A stretch of 10,464 bases of DNA from Nephromyces sp. MM_2019 (taxonomy: Eukaryota > Apicomplexa > Aconoidasida > Nephromycida), in the NCBI GenBank assembly GCA_015657535.1, contig JADHZB010000098.1, forward strand, positions 1 through 10,464. Direction: 5' to 3'. This document shows, piece by piece, positions 1 through 6,458 of this stretch; positions within the stretch are counted from its first letter, which is position 1, and each line of letters opens with the position of its first letter. The translations under genes and the position numbers were made by a program. The notes below the pieces were generated by a model, which worked only from the letters and a program-made list of their open reading frames with translations, did no database searches and was not told the origin of the DNA.

Positions 1-2
1 GT

Positions 3-176
3 GCAGAAGAAGGCGGAGAAGAAGGTGAAGAAGAAGGTGAAGAAGATGAAGGTGCAGAAGAAGGTGGAGAAGATGAAGGTGCAGAAGAAAGTGAAAAAGA
101 AGGTGAAGAAGATGAAGGTGAAGAAGATGAAGGTGGAGAAGAAGGTGAAGAAGATGAAGGTGAAGAAGACTATAAA
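3..176 (+). repeat. Purine-rich triplet/15-nt tandem repeat (EEDEG-type)
   Basis: An imperfect tandem repeat of GAAGAAGATGAAGGT and shorter GAAGAAGGT variants, almost entirely purine on the plus strand. Such homopurine tracts can form triplex DNA. Here it is most simply the codon repeat of the acidic protein. Confidence 0.8.
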
Positions 177-308
177 GAACATGATGAAGAAGATGAAGGA
201 AAGAAAAAAACTAACCCAAAGATAACCCAAATAAAAGGCAACACACAATCCTCTAAAGATGCAATAAAAGGATTTCAACAAAAAGAATTTGAAGAAAACA
301 GCCACTAA
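3..308 (+). CDS. C-terminal part of an acidic Glu/Asp/Gly-repeat protein (5' end outside window)
   Basis: Reading from base 3, the plus strand is open for 101 codons and ends at TAA 306-308. The gene enters from the left edge, so no start is visible. Codons 1-60 or so are built from a repeated Glu-Glu-Asp-Glu-Gly unit (GAA GAA GAT GAA GGT) with occasional Ala, Ser, Lys or an extra Gly. After that comes a short Lys-rich step and a non-repetitive tail with Thr, Gln, Lys and Asn, ending FEENSH. Synonymous variation at glycine codons (GGT, GGA, GGC) and the non-repetitive, stop-free tail favour real coding. Against this, a purine-rich triplet repeat is open in several frames on both strands, so it could be non-coding. 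No domain is recognised. It would converge with the minus-strand CAP-G-like gene. Confidence 0.45.
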   Translation, partial: AEEGGEEGEEEGEEDEGAEEGGEDEGAEESEKEGEEDEGEEDEGGEEGEEDEGEEDYKEHDEEDEGKKKTNPKITQIKGNTQSSKDAIKGFQQKEFEENSH

Positions 309-382
309 AAGGCTGCAGCTTCAGACTCCTTGACTAGGAAAAAGTTAAGAGTGAGCTTCTGCACACACACTATCACATCTTA

Positions 383-558
383 AGCTGTAAACCATGGAGT
401 ATGCAGCAACTCGTTATAAACCTTGGGTAAACGCGAAGCAGATCGACCCAACAAAAACTTCTTAAACAGACTTAAAAGAGGGAAGTTTTTCATACAATCC
501 ACATGGTATGCACACCCCATCAAAGCCAAGACTCTCAGCTCTTTAATGAGTGTCTTGT
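383..558 (-). pseudogene. Possible further HEAT-like exon or remnant of the CAP-G-like gene, frame-disrupted
   Basis: Minus-strand peptide from about 558 to the TAA at 382-380 reads LIKELRVLALMGC, then MKNFPLLSLFKKFLL and SRLPKVYNELL. This helical, hydrophobic pattern resembles the HEAT segment of CAP-G around its LLxxL motif, and follows the upstream CAP-G-like exon in order. Between 556 and 700 the fitting peptides sit in different frames: KKAFTNTRSK in one, LREDLESLAWL and AMLAARSDSIFELQDT in a second with a TGA between them, LIERQ in a third. The segment may be degenerate, contain sequencing indels, or be split by introns I cannot place. HEAT similarity by eye is easy to over-read. A plus-strand ORF at 550-750 overlaps part of this and looks like an antisense shadow. 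Confidence 0.25.
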
Positions 559-712
559 AGTTCAAATATACTATCAGAACGTGCAGCTAGCATTGCCTTT
601 CAATTAAGCCATGCAAGACTTTCCAAATCTTCCCTTAGATCTCGTATTGGTGAACGCCTTCTTGACACGCAGCTGCGTACCACCATCACCCAAACCTTAC
701 AAGAGCTCTTAC

Positions 713-934
713 ATGAAATCCTTCCAGGCATTCGACACACAGCCTCCTAATATCCTTATCATCACTCAAACAGAGCTGCAAGAATAGCTCAGTATGCTTA
801 TTCTCCAGAGCTTCTCTTAGCTTAAAGCGATAGCTGCTTTTGAAACGAACTAGAAGAGCAATCACCTTCAAGATAGATATTCTGATGATCTTATCAGCAG
901 CAAAAACCTGTGAAATGAGTCGATCCCACAACAT
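713..934 (-). CDS. CAP-G-like condensin HEAT-repeat subunit, exon 2
   Basis: This exon follows a textbook acceptor (sense TTCTGCGTCTTCTTCAG ending at 935). It encodes 74 residues beginning MLWDRLISQV and containing DKIIRISILKVIALLVRF, then SDDKDIRRLCVECLEGF. The pattern (helix, then D-K-x-x-R-x-x-x-L-x-x-x-x-L-L, then a second repeat with D-x-x-x-R) matches the first HEAT repeats of CAP-G/Ycg1, where the block following 'SPDKNVRFRV' has the same spacing. The donor is probably GTAAGA at 712-707. A second GTAAGG at 700-695 would add four codons in the same phase, and the frame closes at TGA 686-688. It joins in phase 0 with the upstream exon. The family role is a non-SMC subunit of condensin, acting in mitotic chromosome compaction. 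Family membership is inferred. Confidence 0.6.
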
Positions 935-1136
935 CTGAAGAAGACGCAGAAGATGAAAACGAAAACAAAAGAAGATGAAGATAAACAAGAAGACTTCCGT
1001 GTGTTTTCCTTGAAAAAGGAAAATTTTCAGCCTCAAAAACGTGAAATTCATCATCATATTTCCTAAAATACTGATGGCACACATAAACAGAAAGGATAGA
1101 GATGTCTTTAAGCAGTTCAGGCGTTGAAGAATACAG

Positions 1137-1148
1137 GTGTATGTACAC
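1137..1148. repeat. Palindromic motif GTGTATGTACAC
   Basis: One member of the recurrent GTGTAYRTACAC family, extended here by CACACC. It lies inside the CAP-G-like intron, about 200 nt upstream of the acceptor. Confidence 0.6.
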
Positions 1149-1300
1149 ACACCAGAAGAATCCAGCACTAAAACTCGTGTTAGTGTGTTAAAAGCATGTA
1201 TTTGTGTTGTACGCATAGAAACTTTGCAAAAAAAAATAGACGGAAACATGAAGACAGAGCAAAACAGAGAGATACCAACACAAATCAGCACACAGAAAGA

Positions 1301-1527
1301 GATAACAACACACAGACTCATAAGTACACAAACACACAGATAACAACACACAGATAACAACACACAGACTCATAAGTACACAAAAACACAATCACAAACA
1401 TACAGATAACAACACACAAACTCATAAGTACACAAAAACACAATCACAAACACACAGATAACAACACACAGACTCATAAGTACACAAAAACACAATCACA
1501 AACACACAGATAACAACACACACAACC
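1301..1527. repeat. 52-bp minisatellite, about four copies
   Basis: The string GATAACAACACACA recurs at 1301, 1353, 1405, 1457 and 1509, each exactly 52 bp apart. Each full unit also holds CTCATAAGTACACA and, in the last copies, CACAATCACAAACA. Copies from 1353 onward are nearly identical; the first is internally rearranged, with an extra copy of the start at 1339. It lies in the intron of the CAP-G-like gene, CA-rich on plus and so TG-rich in the transcript. Confidence 0.9.
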
Positions 1528-1685
1528 TAACACCACACACAACCTAGCACACAATAACCTATTTAAATCTTCAAAATACCCCCCATACCAGCACAAAACA
1601 CACCACCATATATACCCAATCAGCCACACACCCATACCTCCCCATCACACACCACTACCCACACACACCCCACAAACATACGAAC

Positions 1686-2450
1686 CTCTATCATTCGAAT
1701 CCCTTCGCTCAGCAAAACAGCAAGCTGCTCGTTTGCTTCCAAGTACGAATCTACGGTATATAGCACTCCAAAGAGAAAAGTCACATTATTTACAAAGGAT
1801 TTCTCACTCAAAGCTTTGCAGTTCTTCACGCAGTGAAGGGTATGCCTGAATACAAGCTCCACACACGCCTTCTTAAGCAATTTTAAGGCAGCTTCATCAG
1901 AAGTAGACTCAGAAACATCATTAGGAGGAGGAGAATGAGTGTGAGAATGCGTATGAGAAGGATGAGGAGCAGATCGCTTGGAGCTACCACTAGGTTTACT
2001 TCCATAAGAAGCTGAAGATTGTGAAAGCCTCTTTTTCATGCTTTTGTGGAAGATCTTTGCAATCTCTTCTCCAGCCTTCTTCGAGGCTGCAGCTGCGTTA
2101 GCTCTACTTGTAAGCACTCCTTGATAGGCTGAGGTAAAGTGTGCTACCCATTCTGGAAAAGCATCAGGTTTCCTCTTTAGCAGAGTTGGAGAAGCTAGGC
2201 TTAAGGGGCCATTCGCACTGCTTCCCCCACCATTTGAAGATCTTCTTCGTCGAAGGAGGCTTGTGTGTGGTTCACGGATCGTGTGTGTGCTCCCAGCAGG
2301 ACGGTTTGCAAGAGAGGCTAGGGAAGGTTTACTGGAGGTGGTAGGGAGGGGCTGAGGGGAGTTGAAGCTGCTATTCCGCCTCGGAGAGACTCTGGTGGGT
2401 GGCATCTTGGAGGGAAGTTGATTCTGGGAGAGGAGTGAGAGTGGTGTCAT
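1686..2450 (-). CDS. CAP-G-like condensin HEAT-repeat subunit, exon 1 (N-terminus)
   Basis: 255 codons from ATG at 2450 to GAG at 1686, phase 0. The first 75 or so residues are a Ser/Pro/Arg-rich disordered tail. At about residue 95 a helical region begins with FPEWVAHFTSAYQGVL and continues with KKAGEEIAKIFHKSMKKRL, the position of the N-terminal helices of condensin subunit 3. A Ser/His-rich insert follows (PSHTHSHTHSPPP). Then come LLKKACVELVFRHTLHCVKN and FVNNVTFLFGVLYTVDSYL, matching the helices that precede the first clear HEAT repeat in CAP-G/Ycg1. A second ATG at 2405 (AAG ATG C) is a possible start. The frame is open upstream to 2555 without an ATG. Resemblance is from memory of family patterns, and other HEAT proteins remain possible. 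Confidence 0.6.
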
Positions 2451-2610
2451 AACGTGGGGGGAGGGGGATGGGGTAGGGAGAAGGATATAAGCAAGGGGGG
2501 GTGGAAGAGACAGCCTTGGGAAATGGGGGGGAGGAGGTGGCCTCAAAGTACGCACACAAGGGGAGGGTGCAGAGTGAAGGAGGTAGCCTCAATTTACGTA
2601 CACACAAGCG
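2451..2610 (-). promoter_or_regulatory. Pyrimidine-rich leader/promoter of the CAP-G-like gene with a duplicated TACGTA-type block
   Basis: Sense-strand sequence before the ATG is strongly C/T rich. It contains two imperfect copies of a block of about 30 bp: plus-strand GGAGGTGGCCTCAAAGTACG near 2531-2550 and GGAGGTAGCCTCAATTTACG near 2579-2598, each followed by CACACAAG. The second includes TTTACGTACACA, a partial member of the palindrome family. A core-promoter or 5'UTR role is inferred from position only. Confidence 0.4.
2456..2478 (+). other. Canonical G-quadruplex motif next to the CAP-G-like start
   Basis: Four G-runs of 6, 5, 4 and 3 bases separated by 1-2 nt loops fit the strict G3+N1-7 pattern. 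More G-runs follow at 2495-2501 and 2525-2531. It lies six bases upstream of the ATG, on the template strand of that gene, so the mRNA leader would be C-rich. Confidence 0.75.
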
Positions 2611-3340
2611 GGGGTAAGAGGCTAAGGATAGAACAAATCATAGCAAAGATAATGAAAATAAGGAGGAAGGAGACCGTGAATGTATATATAGAATTATCGC
2701 AAAAACTGATGCTGGAAAAAGCAATCGGATACCACGCCCTCCAGAGGGGGGAGTGTTACACATACTGTCATGCTAACGTGTGTGTGTGCGTTGAACGCAA
2801 TTAGATAGCGATGCAGGACAGTCCTATATGCAACACCCTAGCAAAAGCTGCATCTTCATGCTATGTGAAAGGGAAGCTTCAGCAGAGGGGTGCCTGACTG
2901 GCTACTTCGTAGTTGGAAGCAGAAGGACAAGCTGCACACAGAGAAGAAGAAGAAGAAGAAGCTACACACACAAGAAGAAACGTAAAAGAGCGATAAAAAG
3001 TGTGTGGCAAAGCATGGTGAGCACACGAAAGGCATGAAGCGCAACAGGCTTTTCATGAGGCGGGATCTCTGCATATACAGGATACCCCACACATATACAA
3101 GCACAAAATCCCGCTTAAAGTTTTGCAGACACATACACAAAGAGGTAAATACGCACCATCTGTTTTATCGTAGCAGAAAAGAAACACGCAAACACACACA
3201 TTTCATCACACCTCAAAACACACACACAAACCATAATACCTCTTACTCAGAACCAACAGACACATTTCATCATGCTCCAGAGACAACACCCAAATTCACA
3301 CATACACACTTCATACCCCAAAAGTAGCACACGCACACCT
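2611..3340. other. No supported gene; upstream region with CA repeats and a GAA microsatellite
   Basis: This holds a (GAA)n-type tract at 2940-2961 and CA-rich blocks at 3140-3340, including two copies of a CACATTTCATCA segment near 3196 and 3262. On the minus strand, TTCTTCTTCTCTGTGTGCAG ending near 2932 looks like a splice acceptor, but no convincing exon follows because every frame closes within about 30 codons. It could carry 5' non-coding exons of the CAP-G-like gene. Confidence 0.4.
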
Positions 3341-3564
3341 CATCATAAAAATAACATGAAAAGCCACCTTTTTGGCCAGATTTAGCTATAAAAACATAAA
3401 AAAGCGATTTAATGGAAAATTTCTTTGCAATTTCCACTCCCAATAAGGCATCTTCATGGACGGTTTTGAGCTATCTTCCTCTTGCGCATCTCTTACTCTA
3501 TTCATCGCACTAAATGCAAATACTTTCCTCCATAATCTTCAAATATATCACTTTCATAAAAATT
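3341..3564. other. AT-rich stretch without a supported gene
   Basis: Short open frames exist on both strands. A 39-codon minus ORF at 3505-3386 (MNRVRDAQEEDSSK at its start) and a plus ORF from 3456 overlap. Neither has recognisable family similarity or clear splice context. Confidence 0.35.
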
Positions 3565-3720
3565 CCCTCTTCTCAAAAAAATGGGGATTTTGTAGTTTTC
3601 GCTCTTTTTCTCAACGAAATCGGGATTTTGCAGTTTTCCCTCTTCTCGAATAAATGAGGATTTTGTAATTTTCCCTCTTCTCGAATAAATGGGGATTTTG
3701 TAACTTTCCCTCTTTTTCTA
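3565..3720. repeat. 35-38-bp tandem repeat, four copies plus a fragment
   Basis: GGGATTTTG-type cores occur at 3583, 3621, 3656 and 3691 (spacing 38, 35, 35), each preceded by CCCTCTTCTC or a variant and an A/T-rich spacer such as GAATAAAT. Copies 3 and 4 are nearly identical; copies 1 and 2 are diverged. The apparent reading frames across it on both strands are by-products of the repeat. Confidence 0.85.
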
Positions 3721-3963
3721 ATCTCAAAAAGAAGAAAGGGTAGAATTGTAGAGCAATGTTGAGGATAAGACCTCATGGAAAGAAGCAGAAATTTAAAGGC
3801 AGCGATAATCGCTATTTTACCTAAAGGGAAAATCCATGTCTTTGTCATTCTTTAGCTTCCATACGCTTTTAAACATCATCAAGAAGGAGAGAAAGAAGGG
3901 ATTCCTCTGCCTTTTTGTATGTGGAGGTTTTTTCTCCACATAAAAGGGTTATGGTGCGTGATC
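3721..3963. other. No gene seen; spacer ending in a stem-loop
   Basis: A mixed AT-rich spacer between the minisatellite and the TG-rich block. Frames close quickly on the plus strand. The minus frame through 3573-3848 is mostly repeat shadow. Confidence 0.35.
3911..3949 (+). other. Stem-loop with 9-bp perfect stem, extendable
   Basis: TATGTGGAG at 3918-3926 pairs perfectly with CTCCACATA at 3934-3942 around a 7-nt GTTTTTT loop. After one mismatch the flanking CTTTTT and AAAAGG bases extend pairing for six more positions, including G-U pairs. Function is unknown. It could be a short inverted-repeat remnant or a structured RNA element. Confidence 0.6.
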
Positions 3964-4437
3964 CGTGCGATTCTGCTGTGTGTTAGTGCGTGCGTTGATG
4001 TGTGCATTGTTGTCTACTTGTTGGTGTGCGTGCGTGTGTGTTGGTGTGTGTTGGTGTGTTTGCTCTAGTGGATATGTATGTTTGCTGGTGGCGCTGTGTT
4101 TGCGTGTTGGTGCCTGGGTGTATTAACTTGGCGTGTGTTTGTGTGTGTGTTGATGTGTCTGTGGTTCGTTTGTATTGGTGGGTGCGTGTGTGTGTGGGTG
4201 GGTGCGTGCATGTGTGTTGGATCTGTGTTTGCATGTCTATTGGCGTGTGCGTGTGTTGGAACTGTGCTCGCATGTCTATTGGTGTGTGCATGTGTGTGCG
4301 TTCGTGCGTGTTTGTGTTGGTGTGTTTGTGCTAGTGGGTATGTACGTGTGCCGGCTGCTCTGTGCTTGCGTGCTTGTGGGTTGGTATGTCAACCGGGTGT
4401 GTGTGTGTGTGTGTGTGTGCTGCTGTGTGTGTGACTC
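3964..4437 (+). repeat. Long TG-rich low-complexity block
   Basis: About 470 bp of degenerate (TG)n with GGT and TTG interruptions, ending in a clean (GT)n run at 4397-4420. All three plus frames are long because TG repeats lack stops; the resulting Cys/Val/Leu peptides are artefacts. Alternating purine-pyrimidine sequence has Z-DNA potential. By analogy with the LSM8 introns, this may be an intron or upstream region of an unseen plus-strand gene. Confidence 0.8.
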
Positions 4438-4538
4438 ACATTCTCCTGATACCACAAGTCATAATATCAGTCTGCTGGCAGGCTACTAGCTCTGCAGCAT
4501 TTTATGTGCTGGACAGGTCTCTTAATCTATCTTAAAAG

Positions 4539-4700
4539 CGTGTGCGTGTTTGTATTCGGGAGTCTGCTTCTCCTGCCTCTGATATGTGTGTGCGTGTGAA
4601 TATTCGGGGGCCTACTTCTCCTGCATCCAGCTTGTGTTCGCGTGAATATTTGGGTGCCTGTTTCTCCTGCTTCTAGCGTGTGTGTGTGATAGTTCGCAAT
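4539..4700 (+). repeat. 46-48-bp tandem repeat, three copies plus a fragment
   Basis: TTCTCCTGC recurs at 4568, 4616 and 4662, each preceded by a GTGCGTGT-type TG run and a TATTCGGG-type segment (GTATTCGGGA, ATATTCGGGG, ATATTTGGGT). The fourth start, GTGTGTGTGATAGTTCG, is incomplete. Confidence 0.85.
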
Positions 4701-4914
4701 CTCACAGTGCAGGATTCTGTAGCTTCTTCAGGCTTCTAAACCATACAAAACAATGTGTGTTAGATTTTCGATTCTCCCACTTTCTCTAGGAGTTCCTCAT
4801 TGAAACCATCTAAGCCTACTATTTCCGTAAACATTTGAGTCACTACTTAAAGGCTAATCTTTAAGTAGGATCTCTCCTTATGAATAGCTCTCTTTTTCTA
4901 GTAAAGCGGAGAAA
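4701..4914. other. No gene seen; unique AT-rich spacer
   Basis: Non-repetitive spacer between two TG repeat blocks, with stops in all frames. TCTCTTTTTCTAG ending at 4901 resembles a plus-strand acceptor, but what follows is TG repeat, not a recognisable exon. Confidence 0.35.
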
Positions 4915-5050
4915 TGCGCAGTGTGTGTGTGTTTCATTTTCATCGTGTGGGTATGTGTTATTTTCAGCGTGTGTGTGTTTTATTAGCAGTGTGGGTGAGT
5001 GCATCGTTTTCAGCGTGTGTGTGCGTGTTATTTTCAGTGTGGCTGCGTGT
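4915..5050 (+). repeat. TG-rich tandem repeat with TTTTCAG/TTTTCAT spacers
   Basis: GTGTG runs of 10-16 bp alternate with TTATTTTCAGCG, ATCGTTTTCAGCG and similar spacers, giving an irregular period of roughly 25-30 bp. Confidence 0.75.
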
Positions 5051-5115
5051 TTAACTATTTATTCTAGTTGAAAATGGCTGACAGTAGCAAAAAACAGAAC
5101 ATCTTGAGTTTACTC

Positions 5116-5129
5116 GGTGTACATACACC
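5116..5129. repeat. Palindromic motif GGTGTACATACACC
   Basis: A 14-bp member of the GTGTAYRTACAC family, flanked by C and G that also pair (CGGTG...CACCG), symmetric except at the central CA/TG step. Confidence 0.65.
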
Positions 5130-5148
5130 GCCTTCCTGTGTGTTGTAC

Positions 5149-5251
5149 GTATTAATGTTTCCTGCCTAATAAACTCTCTGTCTGACTTCTTTCCCCTTAA
5201 CAGACCCTCCCTCTCCAATGCATCAATCATTGCCTCCCCATTAAACACACT
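5149..5251 (-). CDS. Candidate exon of an unidentified minus-strand gene
   Basis: The minus strand reads VFNGEAMIDALEREGLL followed by SDREFIRQETLI, a charged amphipathic sequence quite unlike the low-complexity frames around it. It is bracketed by possible splice signals: TGAGACAG before 5251 and GTACAA from 5148. A further acceptor, TTTTTTGCTACTGTCAG, ends at 5079 and would give a tiny terminal exon closing at TAG 5066-5064. The start of the peptide vaguely recalls a DEP-domain pattern (F-x-G-x-x-x-x-x-x-L), which is not enough to name it. The plus strand offers a competing reading, ATG at 5075 giving MADSSKKQNILSLLG, so even the strand is unsure. Confidence 0.3.
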
Positions 5252-5285
5252 CTGTCTCACGTATCAATTACTGCTCAAAACCCTA

Positions 5286-5297
5286 GTGTATATACAC
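5286..5297. repeat. Palindromic motif GTGTATATACAC
   Basis: Perfect 12-bp palindrome of the recurrent family, flanked by A and T (AGTGTATATACACT). Confidence 0.65.
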
Positions 5298-5299
5298 TC

Positions 5300-5463
5300 A
5301 CGGATATTTGTACAACACACACAAACACCCACTCCCCTTGCACGCATACATAAACCGTCCTAAACATACCGTCTCATCCTTACATACTCCACCCCCCCTC
5401 ACATACACACCCCCTCCTCACACATGCATACCCCCCTCCCCGTACACACACACACCCCCTACG
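5300..5463. repeat. CA- and C-rich low-complexity block (G-rich on minus)
   Basis: CA dinucleotides interspersed with C-runs of 4-7. The minus strand therefore has GGGGG runs separated by TG repeats, giving loose G-quadruplex potential with loops longer than the strict limit. Frames through it on both strands are low-complexity artefacts. Confidence 0.7.
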
Positions 5464-5613
5464 AGAAGCATCAAAAAAAACATTGAAACTTATGCTCACA
5501 ACTTCAAAGCAAAAGCTACCAAAGCTCTTCATCAGATACATCAAGCAGCGATTGAGCATGAGCAACAGCATTTCGCAAACAAGGAGTGTACTTACACCCG
5601 TTTTTTCAATTAA
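5464..5613 (+). CDS. Exon-like plus-strand segment with coiled-coil character
   Basis: The plus frame reads SIKKNIETYAHNFKAKATK, then ALHQIHQAAIEHEQQHFANK, and ends at TAA 5611-5613. This Lys/Ala/His/Gln/Glu-rich amphipathic helix looks like coiled coil and differs from the CA-rich low complexity immediately 5'. The start is uncertain: CCCCCTACGAG before 5466 could be an acceptor, and no nearby in-frame ATG is convincing. The last residues cover the palindrome at 5586-5597, which is unlikely for a conserved C-terminus. A second plus frame and a minus frame are also open here, so coding is only possible. No family recognised. Confidence 0.25.
   Translation, partial: RSIKKNIETYAHNFKAKATKALHQIHQAAIEHEQQHFANKECTYTRFFN
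5586..5597. repeat. Palindromic motif GTGTACTTACAC
   Basis: One mismatch from perfect dyad symmetry at the centre. It sits at the 3' end of the exon-like segment. Confidence 0.55.
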
Positions 5614-5955
5614 AATACATACTCAGAGCAAGCAGATAAGCCTCATATCCTCCACAAATTTAAACCCAACAAATCAGTAAATGAAACTGCAGATTACACA
5701 AAATTAGCTGTTTTGTTCATCTATAAAGATATATAAACTTCAGCTCCTTATTCACACACCGAAAGATAAGTCTTATATGTGTGCCGCTACAGTTGCTTCT
5801 CCCCCCACCGAATGACTAGCCTTGTGCGTATGCCACTACGCAACACACAACCCTCCCCTTAGTGAACGACCTGCAAGCAAGAGAAATATAGATTCTTCGC
5901 AAATTAAATAGCGTTGATTGACTTTTGACCGTATACTATGAGAATAAAGCTGCGA

Positions 5956-5967
5956 GTGTACGTACAT
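5956..5967. repeat. Palindromic motif GTGTACGTACAT
   Basis: The core TGTACGTACA is a perfect palindrome. On the minus strand it reads GAT|GTACGTAC, which resembles the LSM8 intron-2 donor context. Confidence 0.6.
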
Positions 5968-6207
5968 CTCATCAATCACACGAAAATATCGAAAAAACCC
6001 TCCATATTCATGCCAAAAGAGTAGCAATTCTTACATAGTGTAGGCTGCTGACGAAACGCAGACACAAAATTCCACAGAAACAACACAGATGCATACAGGG
6101 TCACGTGCAAACCACCGTAAATACACGCACACACGCACACACTAATAGCATAGATGAGATAATAAAAAAATGTCCTGTTTTTGCATCGCATCAAAGAGAT
6201 TTCTCCA

Positions 6208-6219
6208 GTGTACATACAC
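6208..6219. repeat. Palindromic motif GTGTACATACAC
   Basis: Same sequence as the core of the 5116-5129 copy, in unrelated flanks (AGTGTACATACACT), about 150 bp beyond the LSM8 stop. Confidence 0.65.
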
Positions 6220-6361
6220 TTGAAGGCCACACCTATCGCTGAGTATAAAGCACGCCAGTAGGCAGAGCTTCGTACGGAAAACACGCCAAAAAACACACAA
6301 ACACCACAAGAAAAAGGAAAGAGAGTTTTGCACACAGAGAAAATTTCTCTCAATAAGAATA

Positions 6362-6458
6362 TCAAAGCTTCAAGCTTACCGGTTTTAACGGAGAAGCCCT
6401 TATGGAGCTGAGCTCAATCTTGCTATCTATCTCGTTATCAACTTCCCCAATCAACGCA
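6362..6458 (-). CDS. LSM8: LSM8, exon 3 (C-terminus)
   Basis: Begins after the acceptor TTTTTTCCTCTACAG (ending at 6459) and ends at TGA 6364-6362. Codon 67 is completed here (AT from exon 2 plus T), giving I-A-L-I-G-E-V-D, the end of the Sm2 fold. The tail continues EIDSKIELSSIRASPLKP, which corresponds to the family C-terminal helix ending (D/N-x-x-I-R-A-x-P-L-K/N in other LSM8 proteins). Splicing gives 98 residues, the usual LSM8 length (about 95-100). A GTAAGC after CCG (donor-like, near the last five codons) could allow an alternative end, but the simple stop fits the family. Confidence 0.93.

Larger units (their letters stand above)
935..1685 (-). other. Intron of the CAP-G-like gene (751 nt, TG-rich sense strand)
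   Basis: The intron runs from a weak donor after GAG (GTTCGT at 1685-1680) or from GTATGT starting at 1681, to the pyrimidine-rich acceptor ending at 935. Only the first donor keeps phase 0 with exon 2, although GTATGT is the better consensus. The sense strand is rich in TG, contains the 52-bp minisatellite and carries one GTGTATGTACAC palindrome. Open stretches inside it (for example 894-1148 minus) show no family pattern and are taken as intronic. Confidence 0.55.
5614..6361. other. Region downstream of LSM8 without a supported gene
   Basis: The minus strand has a 129-codon open frame (6365-5976) and a shorter one (6027-5836) reading FFRYFRVIDEMYVHSQ. Both are Phe/Cys/Val-rich, cross TG repeats and two palindromes, and match no family I know. 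LSM8 ends at 6362, so this is its 3' flank or the next minus-strand gene. AT-rich unique sequence fills 5614-5760. Confidence 0.35.

Noticed and set aside
550..750. Plus ORF of 66 codons with protein-like composition
   Set aside because: Antisense to the CAP-G-like exon 2 tail and the HEAT-like remnants; no family pattern of its own.
894..1148. Minus ORF reading SSTPELLKDISILSVYVCHQYF
   Set aside because: Falls in the CAP-G-like intron, lacks family similarity, and ends in the intron's pyrimidine tract in another frame.
1301..1527. CRISPR-like array because of regular spacing
   Set aside because: Units are contiguous tandem repeats with no unique spacers, in an intron-bearing eukaryotic locus.
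3386..3505. 39-codon minus ORF (MNRVRDAQEEDSSK start)
   Set aside because: Protein-like for a few residues but too short, without a clear donor/acceptor pair or homologue I recognise.
4002..4489. Three overlapping plus ORFs of 104-118 codons
   Set aside because: Cys/Val/Leu-rich translations of TG repeats, open in all three frames; no non-repetitive protein content.
5276..5285. Telomere-like AAAACCCTAG
   Set aside because: A single occurrence, no tandem array; coincidence.
5976..6365. 129-codon minus ORF downstream of LSM8
   Set aside because: Phe/Cys/Val-rich, crosses TG repeats and a palindrome; no recognisable motif, so not called as a gene.
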